Positions 1 through 11,134 of a stretch of 64,000 nt of DNA are shown one piece after another. Numbering within the stretch: position 1 is the stretch's first letter; each line of letters opens with the position of its first letter. This stretch comes from Ephemerocybe angulata (taxonomy: Eukaryota; Basidiomycota; Agaricomycetes; Agaricales; Psathyrellaceae), in assembly GCA_013368325.1 (NCBI GenBank), contig JAACJK010000112.1:768318-832317 (forward strand), in the 5' to 3' direction. The translations under genes were made by a program, and so were the position numbers. The notes beneath the pieces are model-generated. The model ran no database searches and was not told the DNA's origin. It saw only the letters and a program-made list of their open reading frames with translations.

Positions 1-60
1 GGTTGGTTGAACGCGCGCGACGCGTCTGCAGTCCTTTTCATCTCAACGACATTGTTCCCC
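1..60 (+). promoter_or_regulatory. Conserved upstream module of zinc-module gene 1
   Basis: This stretch, cut by the window edge, shares its order of motifs with the upstream DNA of three paralogous genes (about 2758-2830, 14434-14509 and, reversed, 32640-32711). Each has TTGGTTGG, then a GAACG/GCGACGCG patch, then CTGCAGT, then a pyrimidine-rich run ending near TTGTTCCC. Here it lies 70-125 bp before the chosen ATG. Conservation across diverged copies suggests promoter or 5' leader function, but it could simply be residual duplication. Confidence 0.4.
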
Positions 61-126
61 TCATCCAAACCTTCCACGGTTACCCACAATTACGCCTATC
101 GCGTGATTTCACTCCATATCAACCCA

Positions 127-2042
127 ATGTCTTTGCCTCAGGTTCACGCGTCGGTCGATCCCAAGCCAGTAGGCAAAACAGAAGCTGCTCAACGGTATCC
201 CAACGACAAAGCCACATTCGAGGCTTTTGCGGCCATCCTGCTGCATGTCGAGGCTGTAGCCTCCAAGGAGTCAGTTCTCGATAGGAAGATCCTCAAGTTG
301 GCTTCGAAGTGGTCGGAGCTCTGCTTGAACGATCTGGACTCGTAAGTCTTGCTTCATTCATTCTAGAGCCAATTCTTAACCATGCCCACAGCGCTGCGCA
401 AATTATATGGGTATTCAAAAGATGGCCGTGGGGCTGGCGCCTTCGTTGGCTTTATCACGTTTATGGGCGTAGCATCTGGGCGACTACGTGCGAGGAGATT
501 CGCTGTCAAGTGGCAAGTTTCCTTGACATGGAATGGACGCCTTTGAGGTATTCATCCGAGTCCACCTTTGTGGCGAGGGATGACGCATATGAGCGCGACC
601 CGGCTTTCATGTGAGTAGAGTGTATCTCAAATAAAAGGAATGCATGGCTGATTGCTGGCCTTAGCTTCTTCCCGGATCCCAGCCGTCTCGGAGACTACTT
701 GACTTTTGGATACGCTGAAGGGCCAGAAGACCAAGCTTCCACCTCCTCACAATTCCCCGAGATAACAGAGGAAGAAAGGCTGGCAGCCGAGATTGCGTGG
801 AACACGATCTTCGAAGGCCTTCCCGAGGACCTGGAGAGCGTAGTTACCTACCTTGTGAACTGTGCCAATGATCCACTGGCCGAGAGTGGGGATGCGGTAG
901 CTCCGTTTAGCGAAGCCAGTTGGGTCAGCGAACCTGAAGAAACCATTGACCCAGCTGATTCTTCCTCTCTGGTCAACGCATTAGATATCGCTGCAGCGTT
1001 GGTGCCGTACATCGAGGAGAATTATTCAGAAGAGGTCATTAACGAGCACAGCACCTCAATCCACTTTTGGCTTCTGCAGGAGGGAGACTCGGAGGCCTCT
1101 GAGAATCAAGCACTCGCCGCCATACAGGATGACCGTCTTCAAGGCACAGCCACGCCTCAGGGCGTGTTCAATATTCAACTCGAAGAGGGTCCTGGGGAAA
1201 CAGCCACTCCCACCGTCACGACATCCCCCCGTCAGGTTGAAAAGCAGCCTGCGCGCGAGGACATAAACGAGGCCGCCCTTGCGCCTCCTGCGCAGCCAGC
1301 ATCTACTTCCACCGCCCCTCCTGCATCCTCTCGTCGGGCTGGGAAGAAGCGTGCGCGCGAAGACATCAACGAGGACGCTCCTAGACCTGTCGCTTCCCGA
1401 AAGAATAATTCGTCGGCTTCATCTTCGCGCGCCAAATCTGGGGAAGGCTCGTCCACCGGAAGGTCGAAGAAGCAGCGCACTGGAGAAATCATGCAGTTTT
1501 CGTTCGTTGACATGACCGCGACCGTGGCGGTTGGAGCTTCTCAAGAGGCCAATCAGACACACTCCTTCTCGATAGGGCATGGTGGAGCGAACGGGCATGC
1601 GCAATACGTTTGCTGCCCATGGATGGTTGGGAAGAGTAAGCGCCGGAGATGCGGTGCCGTGGTTCATTGGATCAATGATGCATCCTGGATCCAACATTTA
1701 AAGGAGGACCATGAAGTCGGCGCCGGATTAACCAAGACAGATCCTTGCAGGTGCATGAGGAGCAACAAGGGGAAGGACGGAAAACCCGCCAAGAACAGTA
1801 CGAAGCCGATGGTTTACTGCTCTGTTTCAGTGAAAAACTTGATATCACATTTCCTGGACTCGCATATCGCGCCGGGTGCTGACTCGAGGATTTGCGGCGG
1901 ACCGGATTGCAAGGCCGGACCTATGGAGAAGGAGAACTACCAGAACTTCTGCAGTGCCGAGTGTGAGGCGAAGTTCGACGCGGTCGTGGCAGAATTCAAA
2001 GCAGCAAAGGAGAACACCGAGGCCGCGGCGAAAACCGCCTGA
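127..2042 (+). CDS. Zinc-module protein 1 (three Cys/His modules)
   Basis: Predicted three-exon gene (127-341, 392-610, 665-2042), 603 residues, with all junctions in frame. The protein is acidic in the middle, then has Ala/Pro/Ser-rich low complexity with two near-identical KKRARED-type basic patches (a short internal repeat). The C-terminal 140 residues hold Cys/His clusters. The first starts CCPW, continues with RRRCGAVVHW and ends with an H-x4-H pair (about 461-495). The second runs from CRC to ISHFLDSH (about 509-548). A third is Cys-only (CGGPDC ... FCSAEC). This is the most diverged member of the family in this window; the layout of three modules matches the others although spacing differs. 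Function unknown; a DNA-binding or chromatin role is inferred from the modules and basic patches. The start at 127 is the first ATG of exon 1; an upstream exon outside the window cannot be excluded. Confidence 0.7.
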
Positions 2043-2757
2043 GAACTTGTACCCATGTCACACAGTACTATTCCACCCAATTACAACAGATCGCTCTACT
2101 TCGCCTTTGACTATCGTTCTGCCACATACCTATCCGAAGTTTCGGATATTTCTTATCATTCTTCTTCCTCTCTCTTTCTTATTTCTGCTTTCGCTTCCCT
2201 TTCCACGTCCCTTTCTGTTTCCTGTATATATGGTCGCCCGTTACACCACCACACTCATTATCACTTTATATCTCCTTGCCTTTCAATCTATAATACATTT
2301 AAGTGAATCTGACAACCGGAAGTTGCATGCCCATCCCTGTCCTTCAATCAAACACCAATGACTCGCTATCCTATCTCACTTCTCGGATTATCTTTGTATC
2401 AAGTCATTTATCAGTTTCTTCTCTTCAATTCTACCGTCATTTCTTCTGAACCTCTTGGACATTGAGTTCCTGGAATAACCGAGTCGTTGTGAATGACTGC
2501 CATGGTCATTGCGATGCCTTGTTCGACGCGTCGGATCGTACTTTGGTTCATGTTGCGGTCCATACCTTGAAGCCCCAAAGCAAACTCTTGGGCTGTTTGG
2601 ATTTTGGTATTATTTGTACCTCTACATATATATCCCAGATTGCATTAGGTTTACTGGTGCATGGACTTCAAAGAGAGACCCGGTTGCCACTGGACGGCGC
2701 TCAGCTGGGCCGATTTGAGCCGAAGGCGGAGTTTGATTAGGGTGATGGCCGGCTCAT
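2043..2757. other. Intergenic, 3' flank of gene 1
   Basis: Pyrimidine-rich 3' flank (2090-2300, typical of fungal 3' UTR/terminator DNA) followed by AT-richer sequence. Short ORFs overlap here but show no family resemblance, no splice logic and no conserved copy elsewhere. No gene is supported. Confidence 0.5.
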
Positions 2758-2830
2758 GGGACAATGGACTTGGTTGGTTTGAATCTCACAACGCGCCTGC
2801 AGTCCTTTCTATCTCAACCACTTTCGTCCC
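2758..2830 (+). promoter_or_regulatory. Conserved upstream module of zinc-module gene 2
   Basis: Same motif order as the modules at 1-60 and 14434-14509: GGACAATGG, TTGGTTGG, ACGCG, CTGCAGT, pyrimidine run. It lies 140-210 bp before the start codon of the gene at 2968. Confidence 0.4.
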
Positions 2831-2967
2831 TTCATCCAAAACTTCCATAAGTCCTCATATCCCTTCCAAAGAGCAGTTATTTTGTTTCCAAGTACATCCT
2901 TCGACCCAAAACATCCCAAATATCAAGAATTACTTCCTTTTCTGCGATTATACACGCATCCAACGAC

Positions 2968-4592
2968 ATGGGCCCCCTCGAGTCTCTCTTGCCTTACGTT
3001 GCCTTGTCGGAGGAGGACTACTCCAACGCCTTTGAGGCATTTATGGTAGGATATGAGCTTGCGGATACTGAAGAGGGGAGTGCAACGTTGGCTGAGTCGA
3101 GTGGCTCTGGCCTTGCGCTTGTTGAACAAGCGAACGCGACGAAAGCGGACGACACACTGGGGTATGTTGTCTCTACTACTCACTCAGTAGACTTTGGATG
3201 CTAACTACGCTTGCGGACAGTTTGAGCCTGGAAGTAGGTATTCCCGCACCCTCGGTCGAGTTCCCTGCCCCGCACCCCGCGTACGTTAACCTCATCGATT
3301 TCCTTTCTTCGTTGCTGACAATTTTGTAGCGTGTCCAATGTTGTTGAGAGTGCGGTAGCGTGCGTCGTTGTCAATAGCGATGCGAATGAGTCTACGCACG
3401 AGCTCCAAAGCGGGCCTACCGACACCGAAGGCGGCGCGTTGAGGTTAGTACACATCATTGGTGCTTCACGAATCTGAGTATTTACTGACCTTGCTTTATC
3501 AGTACAATTACAAACGCTCCCACCCAGCCTACAGTAGCGGTTGAGAGTTCAACCGTAAAGCTCGCCTTGGAGCGTTCCGCGCCCAAGTCGCAGAAGGAAA
3601 ACGCTGGCCCAGGTGAATCAACGAAGCCGCCTTCGACCCGAGGACCCGCTCAGAGCTTCTACGCTGTAAGTTCTGGGCGGAAGGCAAAGAACAGCGCTCC
3701 TTTAAGCGGTGGTGCTACCCAGACCGTCGCTCAAGCACCCGCTGTGCTCGAGCATACCACCAATGACAATATCGGCGTCACCGCCGTCGTTGGTCTCCCA
3801 TCGCTCCCAGCGCCAGCATCACAGCCCGCACCACACATTGTTTCAGCAGAAAAGCCCACATTTCCCGTCACTTCAGGAGAAGAGCCTGAAACTCCCACCG
3901 CTCCTGCGACAGAATCCGCGCATACCATGGCGCCCGCCGCAGCGTCTATGGAGCCTCAAGCAGCTGTGCCAAAGGGCAAGGCGAAAGCGAAGCCGAAAAA
4001 GAAGGATAATGGGAAGGGGGAAGGGAAGGGGAAGGCGCGCGCACCCGACGGCCCTTGGTTGGATCGCAATGCTGGAGTGTCCAGTATGACTGCTATATGG
4101 AAAGTGAATACCCCCAACTTGAACGCTGAGCACAAACCGGAGTTGTTGTTGGAGGGTTCATCACGCGATGCGACTGCCGGCCCAAGCGTGGCTCAGGCGA
4201 AGCGCAAGAGGGCTGAAGACGAGGACGCAGAGACCGAAGCCGACAAGTCGGTAGTAAAACCCTTTGAATGCCGATGTGTGGATCGCGTCAATGAGAAGGA
4301 CGGTGAGCCGTGTCTTCGCCAGTTTGCTCGAATCGACGCCGAGTTTTGGGATCACCTTTGGGACGACCATATCGTCGGCAAGCGGCTTCCCCATAGCGAT
4401 AGGAAGATTCGATGCCCGTACAAGGCCTGCGGACTCCCTCTTCTGAACCAGAAGAAAAGTCTCTGCAAACATTATGCAAGCCAGCATTCTGTCAACGGTC
4501 GGATAGTCCTCTGCACGAAGGACGATTGTCTTGTTGTGGTTGAGAAAGGTGTCTGTCGGAAACACATCAAGAGGCCTCGCACGCTTAATTGA
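2968..4592 (+). CDS. Zinc-module protein 2
   Basis: Four exons (2968-3161, 3221-3280, 3330-3443, 3503-4592), 485 residues. Exon phases match those of the paralogues at 14627 and 30582, which supports the model. N-terminal exons encode an acidic segment, then a long Pro/Ala/Thr region with a Lys/Gly-rich stretch (about residues 140-170), an AKRKRAEDED patch, and the three-module region: CRC...C...HLWDDH (about 379-413), CPYKACG...CKHYASQH, and LCTKDDC...CRKH. Paralogues start at an ATG followed by CACGCATCCAACGAC; here that codon reads ATA, so translation must begin 12 codons later at ATGGGC. The 3' half lies in an inverted duplication shared with 21.4-22.6 kb. Converges with a cyclin-like remnant. 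Molecular function unknown. Confidence 0.75.
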
Positions 4593-5430
4593 TGAATGAC
4601 TGTGGTCGATTCTCTGGCTCCATCTCAACCTATGTCCATCAGCGATGCCTCATTCTATACTCCAAGTTCATCACGCGACCCGACTATCTCATTATCTGCG
4701 ATACCCTCTCCTCATCTCATCTCACTTTCCATCTCACTTCTTTCGCTTATTCCGTTCCCATAATGTCCAGTACCACTCGATATGGCTCGAACATTCTCCC
4801 CGACTCACTCTCATAGTTTTCGAAGTTCGAGATACATGTAGCACACAGTACAGACCGTATCATTGGACTCTACGCCCACGAGTATATGTTGATTTTATGT
4901 CTATGGTATCTGCTCTATCAATTCACCACTTTTGATCCCTGCTATACAATAGTCCTGACGAGTCGTCTCTGACAGTAATAATGGATGAAAAAGGTATACA
5001 GCATAACATGGGAGTCACGACCGATAGTACAAGTGGCAGCGCAGAACCAGAAGCGTATCTATGTTCCGTAGCAGCAATCAACTATACCCAACTGCCCAGA
5101 GGATAAGAGTCAAGAAGCGCTCCATGATCCCCTGTGGGGCTTGGTCTCGCGCTACAGCTCCGCCCACATGCACCTTGTCTGCTTCGACGCCCTCAACCTT
5201 TTCATAGACGATGGCTTCTTCCAGCTCTTTAGTGATCAACCCCCATACGGTTACCAAGCACGAGCGTCTCTTTGGATGGGCCCCAACAGTAGCCCAAAGG
5301 CCGATTGACGATAATATTATGAAGACGGGAATCGCACTCCGCCCCAATAACGTCGTTCCTGAAGTTCTCCAAGTCCATCCCCATGACGAGCATATTCCAC
5401 TCGAGTCCTAGCAGCATCGACACTTTGCAC
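4260..5430 (+). repeat. Inverted duplication arm C (left)
   Basis: Covers the 3' part of the zinc-module gene, its 3' flank and the cyclin-like remnant, and matches the reverse complement of about 21400-22560. The flank 4640-5040 is nearly identical to the reverse of 21850-22190. The left copy has an extra segment around 4725-4790. Confidence 0.7.
5078..5423 (-). pseudogene. Cyclin-like pseudogene, 3' fragment
   Basis: Encodes the last third of the cyclin-like protein at 20911-21807 (GLEWNMLV...GMDLE, then DQAPQGIMERFLTLILWAVG), but everything upstream of the GLEWNM block is missing. An extra base in the run after CGTATGGG splits the frame, so the two halves lie in different frames. It sits tail-to-tail with the zinc-module gene at 2968-4592, as the intact cyclin-like gene does with its own neighbour. 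Not expected to make a functional protein. Confidence 0.75.
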
Positions 5431-5539
5431 CTCTCTACCTCTCATGGGTAGTAGGATCGCAGAAGCTGAGGACCCTGAGCTACACACAACGAAAATATTC
5501 GATTTCTTCGCGATTTTCCGACAGTACGTTGGTTATTCT

Positions 5540-6140
5540 GGTGAGGAGGAAGGTGAGAGGTACGAACGGATTCTGGAGTGTAGGCTGCGAAGTGTGTACT
5601 AGCCAGAGACGCGGCGATGGAAATGAGAGTAAAGGCTCATACACGCATTCTGTTAGAGCGAGGGGCGAGTGAGAAGAGGGAGACTGTGTAAATGAAAAAG
5701 TGGTTAACCAGTTGAAGATGACTCCGCCCTCTCTAATTCCCTTCGATATTTGGTAGAAATCAAGCGCAGCACCAATCAAAAGCACAGGCGCTAGTAAACA
5801 ATTTGGGACACCCGTCGCGCCCGCCGCAAAGTAGAAACAGAGAAACAGAGTCCAAGCCTCACCTAGCATCAAGCCTAGCTTCTGATGATAGCAGCGCCCG
5901 TACGAGAACCCCCTCGCACAGTTTACTCAATGCAGAGATCTCTGCTCCCACATTTATCCATCCATGAACCCAGAGTGGATTGTACTCCCTTGACCGAGAC
6001 GCCCTACGTTATGTAAGACGCTTCGACTATTCAAAATCGCAGTCAAGAAGCGCAGATAGGCGCTTTCAGTGAAGGTTGGGCTGTTAAGATCAATATCTCC
6101 GCCGATCGCGCGGCAGAGGGGGAGATATAGGTGATGCATC
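5540..6140 (-). repeat. Tandem duplication unit, left copy
   Basis: Diverged direct copy of 6800-7450: the same succession of exon-1-like sequence, upstream region, a CGCCCGCCGCAAAG segment and a block ending near the conserved GGGCGTCTCGG. It duplicates the promoter side and first exon of the small secreted protein gene but not its second and third exons. Confidence 0.6.
5557..5648 (-). pseudogene. Broken first exon of secreted CxxC protein
   Basis: Reads as the signal-peptide exon of the gene at 6366-6900 but has TGA where the intact copy has TCA as the fourth codon (MRV-stop-AFTLIS...). The exon end and the following GTTCGTACC donor context are retained, while the rest of the gene is absent. 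A promoter-plus-exon-1 tandem copy that has decayed. Confidence 0.65.
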
Positions 6141-6365
6141 AGGTACTTCAGAAGCCCACCAACCCCTTAACGATTTTGATGCATTATCCAAGCTCATTTT
6201 TGTGCCATTTTCCGAAGAAACTCTGGAAAGGTGAAGGCAGCGATAGCAGCATATGAAGGTAGTTCGAAGTTTGATATATTCGAATAATAAACAATGCTAG
6301 CTTATGAAGGATACAGGAGTAATAGATAAAGCGCCAGAGGCATAATAGACAGGCCTATGACCTAT

Positions 6366-6900
6366 TTACCTCCTTCGGCTCGGGCTAGGCGATCGCGACC
6401 TGGCAGTGCCACCCTGCACAACTGCGTTGTTGACCTTGCATCCTCCGAGCATCTGGGGATTGGTAGCGCAATGCTTCGCCTGAAATCACCATCACATGTC
6501 AGCTCCCATTTTTTGCGAGATTTTCAGCGAGAGAGGGGGGACGTACGTCGGCCTCATTCTTGTAGTTCTTGCCGCAGTACGGGCACTTGTACCCCTTCTG
6601 GAGCTTCTCGCCAGCGCGGCGCTCAAGGCGGTCGCTGAGCTCGTCGATCAGGTCGCGGGTGGTGAGGTCGGCGAGGATTTCGCGGCGCTCGAGAGCGTAG
6701 TCGAAGGCTTCGAGATTGCGAGTGGCGAACTCGTCGACAAGCTCCCTGGCGTCGTAGGTCTGATAGGTAAATCACGATGTGAGTACTTGGAGTAATGAGG
6801 GATGCAGTTGTGTGGTACGAACGGATTCAGAGGAGTGAGCTGCAACGTAGGTAGCCAGAGAGGCGACAATAGAAATGAGAGTGAAGGCTGATACACGCAT
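6366..6900 (-). CDS. Small secreted CxxC...HC protein
   Basis: Three exons on the minus strand (6823-6900, 6547-6759, 6366-6479), 134 residues, all junctions in phase 0. Residues 1-21 form a clear signal peptide (MRVSAFTLISIVASL..., cleavage probably after AAA/AH). Next is an Arg/Glu/Asp-rich helical propeptide-like stretch, in which the protein repeatedly shows LxxR-type segments ending in LERR. Then KCPYCGKNYKNEADAKHC gives a CxxC-x11-HC arrangement with a further Cys ten residues on, and the tail is RSRSPSPSRRR. A secreted or vacuole-routed small protein is expected; the LERR dibasic site suggests Kex2-type processing. Function unknown; an effector-like role is speculation. The first donor (GTTCGT) is non-canonical after GT but is the only one that keeps frame. 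Confidence 0.7.
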
Positions 6901-7450
6901 TTTGTTGGAGCGAGTGGTGAGAGATGAGAGAGAGACTGTGTTGTGTTTGAATGGGTGGGTTAGCTGTTGAAGATGCTTTTCTGTCTCTTCCAGGCTGCCT
7001 TTTATATGTGCACCCCTCCGCTGCCACTAATCCCCTTCAATAGTACTTGATAATAATCAACGGCGCTTTCCATTCCCGCTATGGTAGGCGCTGAAAATGC
7101 TCGTAACCCCAACCCGTCCCGCCCGCCGCAAAGGTGTAACAGAGTCCAAGTTTCATCTGTCACCAACCTTCTCATGCCAATAGCAGCGCCCGTACGAGGA
7201 GCACCTCGTAAGCCATACTCAAGATGTTCCCATATCTGCCTATGCATTGACCCAAAAAGGTAGTAATACCCTTCACCGAGACGCCCCATGCTATGTAAGA
7301 CACCTAACCTATTCAAAACCGCAGTCATAGAACTCAGATGGCTTGAGATGGGCGCCTGAAATATGGAGTTGGGCTGTTGGGATCTGTGATCTGAGACTTT
7401 TGCGCGCTTCCAGCGGCAGGCCAAGGAACTTGAAGAAGCGTAAGCGTGTG
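6800..7450 (-). repeat. Tandem duplication unit, right copy
   Basis: Intact-side unit of the direct duplication with 5540-6140. It contains exon 1 and about 550 bp upstream of the small secreted protein gene. The reading frame seen across 7002-7424 has no counterpart ORF in the left copy, so it is treated as upstream DNA rather than a gene. Confidence 0.55.
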
Positions 7451-7709
7451 GTGCTCAATGGGTATACATAGGAGAAACGGACAATGTGTAAGCGAGGTCA
7501 GGCTCGCATGATCTGCGCAGCCGGTAAATGGGAGATCTGTCGCTAAGTTACTATTAGGTCATGCCGTTTAGTGTCGCATGTTGCGATAGGGATCTTCTGT
7601 TCAATGTTTATGTTTACGAGGTAATGGTTAGATTACGACCGATAGTACAAATAGTGGGGCAACCATTCCCGCAGCAAAACAGAAACCTATTCATGCCTTG
7701 CAACAGCAA

Positions 7710-8060
7710 TCAAATATACCCAACTGCCCAGAAAATAAGAGTTGAGAAGCGCTCCTTGATTCCTTGTGGGGTTTGGGCTCGCGCTTCATCCCCATCCCAA
7801 TGAATGTCATCTCTTTCGATGGCTTCAACGATCGACCCCATACGCATCAAGCATAAGCGTCTCTCGGGATGGGCCCCCGTAATAGCCCAAAGGCCGATTA
7901 ACAATAATTCTGTGAAGGGTGGCGCTGCACCCCGCCCCAATAACGTCGTTCCTGAACTTCTCCAAGTCCCTCCCAGTGACAAGCATATTCCACTCAAGTC
8001 CCTAGGGATACTCATGTCCACTAGCGGCATACTTGTGCTCGAACACGGTAGATTTGGCTC
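7710..8060 (-). pseudogene. Cyclin-like pseudogene, second 3' fragment
   Basis: Resembles the 3' end of the cyclin-like genes (block near GLEWNML, then LLLIGLWAITGAHPE, and the terminal QGIKERFSTLIFWAVGY) but in shifted frames with internal losses. With the SDH4 remnant just to its right on the same strand it preserves the SDH4-then-cyclin order of 18.2-21.8 kb in reverse orientation. Confidence 0.65.
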
Positions 8061-8094
8061 GTGCTAGACCAGCGAGGTGCCATGAGCTGTATCG

Positions 8095-8290
8095 AGTGAA
8101 GCGGGAGCACGACGCCGGCGTACCTGAAGAATGGCCCAGAGCGGAGGACGCCTCCCGATTTGAAATGCGTCAATTAAGATCAGAATGAGGGCGCCATCGA
8201 GGATGGTGGGGTTCGTTCAGCTGGTGATCAGGACGAGGGTGGAAGAAACGTTGGTCGAGACAACTCGGAGTCGAGAGCGGTGTCATGGGT
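8095..8290 (-). pseudogene. Decayed SDH4 fragment
   Basis: On the minus strand this aligns, by eye, with the SDH4-derived sequence at about 25870-26010 (shared blocks CGCGAACCCA/CGAACCCACG, CGATGGCCCCC/CGATGGCGCCC, and a GGxxGTCCTCCGCTC end). It is far too degraded to translate. Its position beside a cyclin-like remnant supports the identification. Confidence 0.4.
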
Positions 8291-10000
8291 TCGCGCCTTT
8301 GTTGACTATTGTCGCCAGGGCCAAACAATGAACGCGTCTTGGCATTGATGCTTGCTGTCCTGTGCTGTCCTCCTCCCAAACGTCTTTCACCATGTTGACC
8401 CCGCCTGCAACATCTCTGCCGTGGCCTGGCTGACGGGCCTCACACCCAGGGATTGGCGCAGCCAAGATGACCTCCAAGATTCCATGCCTACTCCGACTAT
8501 GCCTCAAAGCTCAGTTTGCCCGACATCGATCAAGCCGAGGCCCCTCCACCACCATAGCTCTTGAGAACGTCCATAATGTCGTCTTCATACACTGGGAATC
8601 CAGTCTATGAATACGATATTGCAGGCGTTGTCATCGGACTTGGGTTTAGCGGGGCTAAACGGCGTTTTAGGTACGTCTTTCGTCATGTCTGTCGCCGTAT
8701 ACCTCGTTTTACAGTACCAGCAGCTACCCTCTGTACACATCGCTATCTGGATGGGCGTACGGGAAGGGCTCGATAGAGAGCCGCAGTCGGCATGGCAGCT
8801 TCACCATACCACCAGGCTGGCCATACTCACAGCCACATATCCTGCAGAGCCACTGCTCTTGCACGTTCAGCTCGAATATGACCTGCTCGCCGCGCCAACT
8901 CCCCCCGACTCATTCCTCATCAGGCACCCATCTCGCTCATTCCACATCACCACACCACTCTAAACCATCCCCGCCATCCTCATCCCTCGATATGTGGGAG
9001 AGGCTCGGCTGGCCAATGACCATGACCGGGAACACACACAAGGGGCAGAGTACGACCCGGACGTCGCCCAGCCGTGGATAGCGAAGGTCAGAATGGTGTC
9101 GGTCGATATCTGCCTGCTTGCCACTCCCGCACCATTCCGTTCAGGAAACCCAGGTGGATCTCTCAGAGCGGCGTGTGATACCTCCAGTCTCTCGGTCGTG
9201 ACCCCGTTCCCAACTGCAGCTCGACAAATGGACACCGCAGTCAGGTACTCGCATCCCAGTTCTTACGAGAGAGCTCATCCCAGATCTTCGCTGCATTTCT
9301 ACCTATGGACACGTCAGATCTAGGCCTATCGCCTGCACCTAGACAATGGGAGTGTAGGTGGAACTATGATTCGGATCGTGGATTGGGGTCACCTTCGTCG
9401 GGATCTGCCCGCCGAGCCGAGTCCACAGCCAAAACACGACGGACGTCGCCCTCCGTCGCGGCTAGGACGCTCCAAACGGGTTGCGATTCGAACTTAGCGC
9501 CCGAATATCATTTCGGGCACGCGAGCTGCCTACGGTAACCGGTAACCCCTCAACGCGACCGACCACCTGCACCCAAACAATGGGAGCGCAGGTCGTCGCG
9601 AGGCTACGGCATACGATTCGGACGGTGGATTGAGAGCAGATTCGCTCTGGGTTGTACCTGTGCAACGACTCCCGAGTTCTACCGATGCCCGGCACTTCAG
9701 TCCCGTCCACCTGCGCCTAGATAATGGGAGTGTAGGTGGGCTTGGATGCCACTATGGGTCAGATGACTTGCACGCCGAGCCGAATCCACATCCAAACAGG
9801 ATGTCGTCCTATGTCGTGGCTCGGAATGCTTCAAATGAGTTCCGGTTCGCGGTCGGGCTCGAGCCCATCGCCAGCCATTCGTTGCATTTCTATCCTCAGT
9901 TTCTATATCCATCACCTCACCTGCACATAGATAATGGGGGTGTAGGTGAAAGTGGGGTTGCTCTGATTCGGATGGTGGTTTGGGAGTGTCCCGCAGGTCG
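8100..10000 (+). repeat. Inverted duplication arm (LDNG region, left)
   Basis: Matches the reverse complement of about 24240-26020: the GTGGGxGAGGCTCGGCTGG block at 8995, the GGCAAACAATGAACG block near 8320 and the repeat units further right all have counterparts. Identity is moderate and falls off towards both ends. Confidence 0.6.
9336..9950 (+). repeat. Four degenerate units with hairpin core
   Basis: Cores at about 9336-9361, 9564-9592, 9708-9740 and 9918-9949 share the pattern CACCTN-CCTAGACAATGGG-GTGTAGGTG, whose ends CACCT and AGGTG are complementary and could fold. Spacing is roughly 145-230 bp, and the DNA between cores also repeats (GAGCCGA...CACAGCC). In one frame each unit reads like L-H-LDNGSVGG-G, so these may be relics of a repeated coding segment. 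Many stops and frame changes are present. Confidence 0.6.
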
Positions 10001-10049
10001 AGTCGAACTGCAACCTTTTTATGTCCAGCCTCCGGGCGCTTGTCAATGA

Positions 10050-11134
10050 GTCTGGAGTCGGAAGTCGCGACCGCGAACCATTCAATGATCGTGTTGGCGG
10101 AACTGTGGTATCGTCTACACTATGCCGCTGTTACTTCAGGCTCGACTCGTCACGCATGTCTACGTGAGCTGTACGCAATGCTGATGCACATCGATTTGGG
10201 GAGCGCCATCGTCGATCTAACGTTTGAACCCTTTCTGTATGGTAAGAATGCCAAGGATGTATCGTGCGAGAACGAAGGCATAATTGTGCGATAATAAGAT
10301 GCAACAAACTAGGCGATATGCGTCTTTCAGATAGGTCTGACACTGTCAATGCTCTACGTTTTGAAGACTTAGATATTCAGGCTATTTCTGCCCTAAGGCG
10401 AAACTGCAAAAAGGAAGGTGGCATGCCAGGGATACATGTCTCTCCCCACAGCATCCGTAACTGAATCGCAGAGACACGCAGAATATGATCCTCTGGCTTT
10501 GGACTGGTGATTCCGTGGAACAGAAAGATAAAATTTATTGCATGTTACCGCACGGACTTAGCACGGACAGGATCCTCATGATGGTCTTAAGTATCCGACC
10601 TTGGCCGCTGGTGAAGTATTGCCGATCCGGCTCCCATGATGTACGAATAATATATACATTTGAGAAAGAAGAATGGTACAAGGGGAAGGATAAAGGCTAC
10701 AAATTCAATTGATAACGAACGTGATACAAATGAGTGGGAGTATAAGGGGTGCGAAGCACGGATGAGCAATCATGCGAGGGTAATTACTGTGAGTAATGCG
10801 TTCTGGATGCTAGTAGATAGATGCATAAGGGGGAAATGAGGGCGCGTTAATCGTCGATGGTATATGTGAGGTGATGGTATATAACGAGCGTAGTGTGAAA
10901 GGAGTGTAGCAATATAAATCATAAGGGCAATAAAATGAGGACGAGAGTGAAAATATGGAAAGGAAAAGAAGAAAGGAAAGGGACAGTGTTTCAAGGGGGT
11001 TATATACTGATAGAAGGTCGAGAGGCATAGATAGAATGCGAGACATCGTTAGAAGGGGCAAAACGCGGAGTGTCATGTATCCAACAATACAGCTGACAGC
11101 CATAAGCTTGCCTGTTGGATTATCGACAGCGCGT
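10050..11134. other. Intergenic, 3' side of zinc-module gene 3
   Basis: Mostly AT-rich 3' flank DNA, shared from 10285 rightwards with 42694-43545. No ORF is preserved between the two copies, which argues against a gene. Confidence 0.5.

Noticed and set aside
7002..7424. 140-codon minus-strand frame
   Set aside because: Not open in the tandem copy at 5540-6140, lies in the upstream region of another gene, and has no recognisable features.
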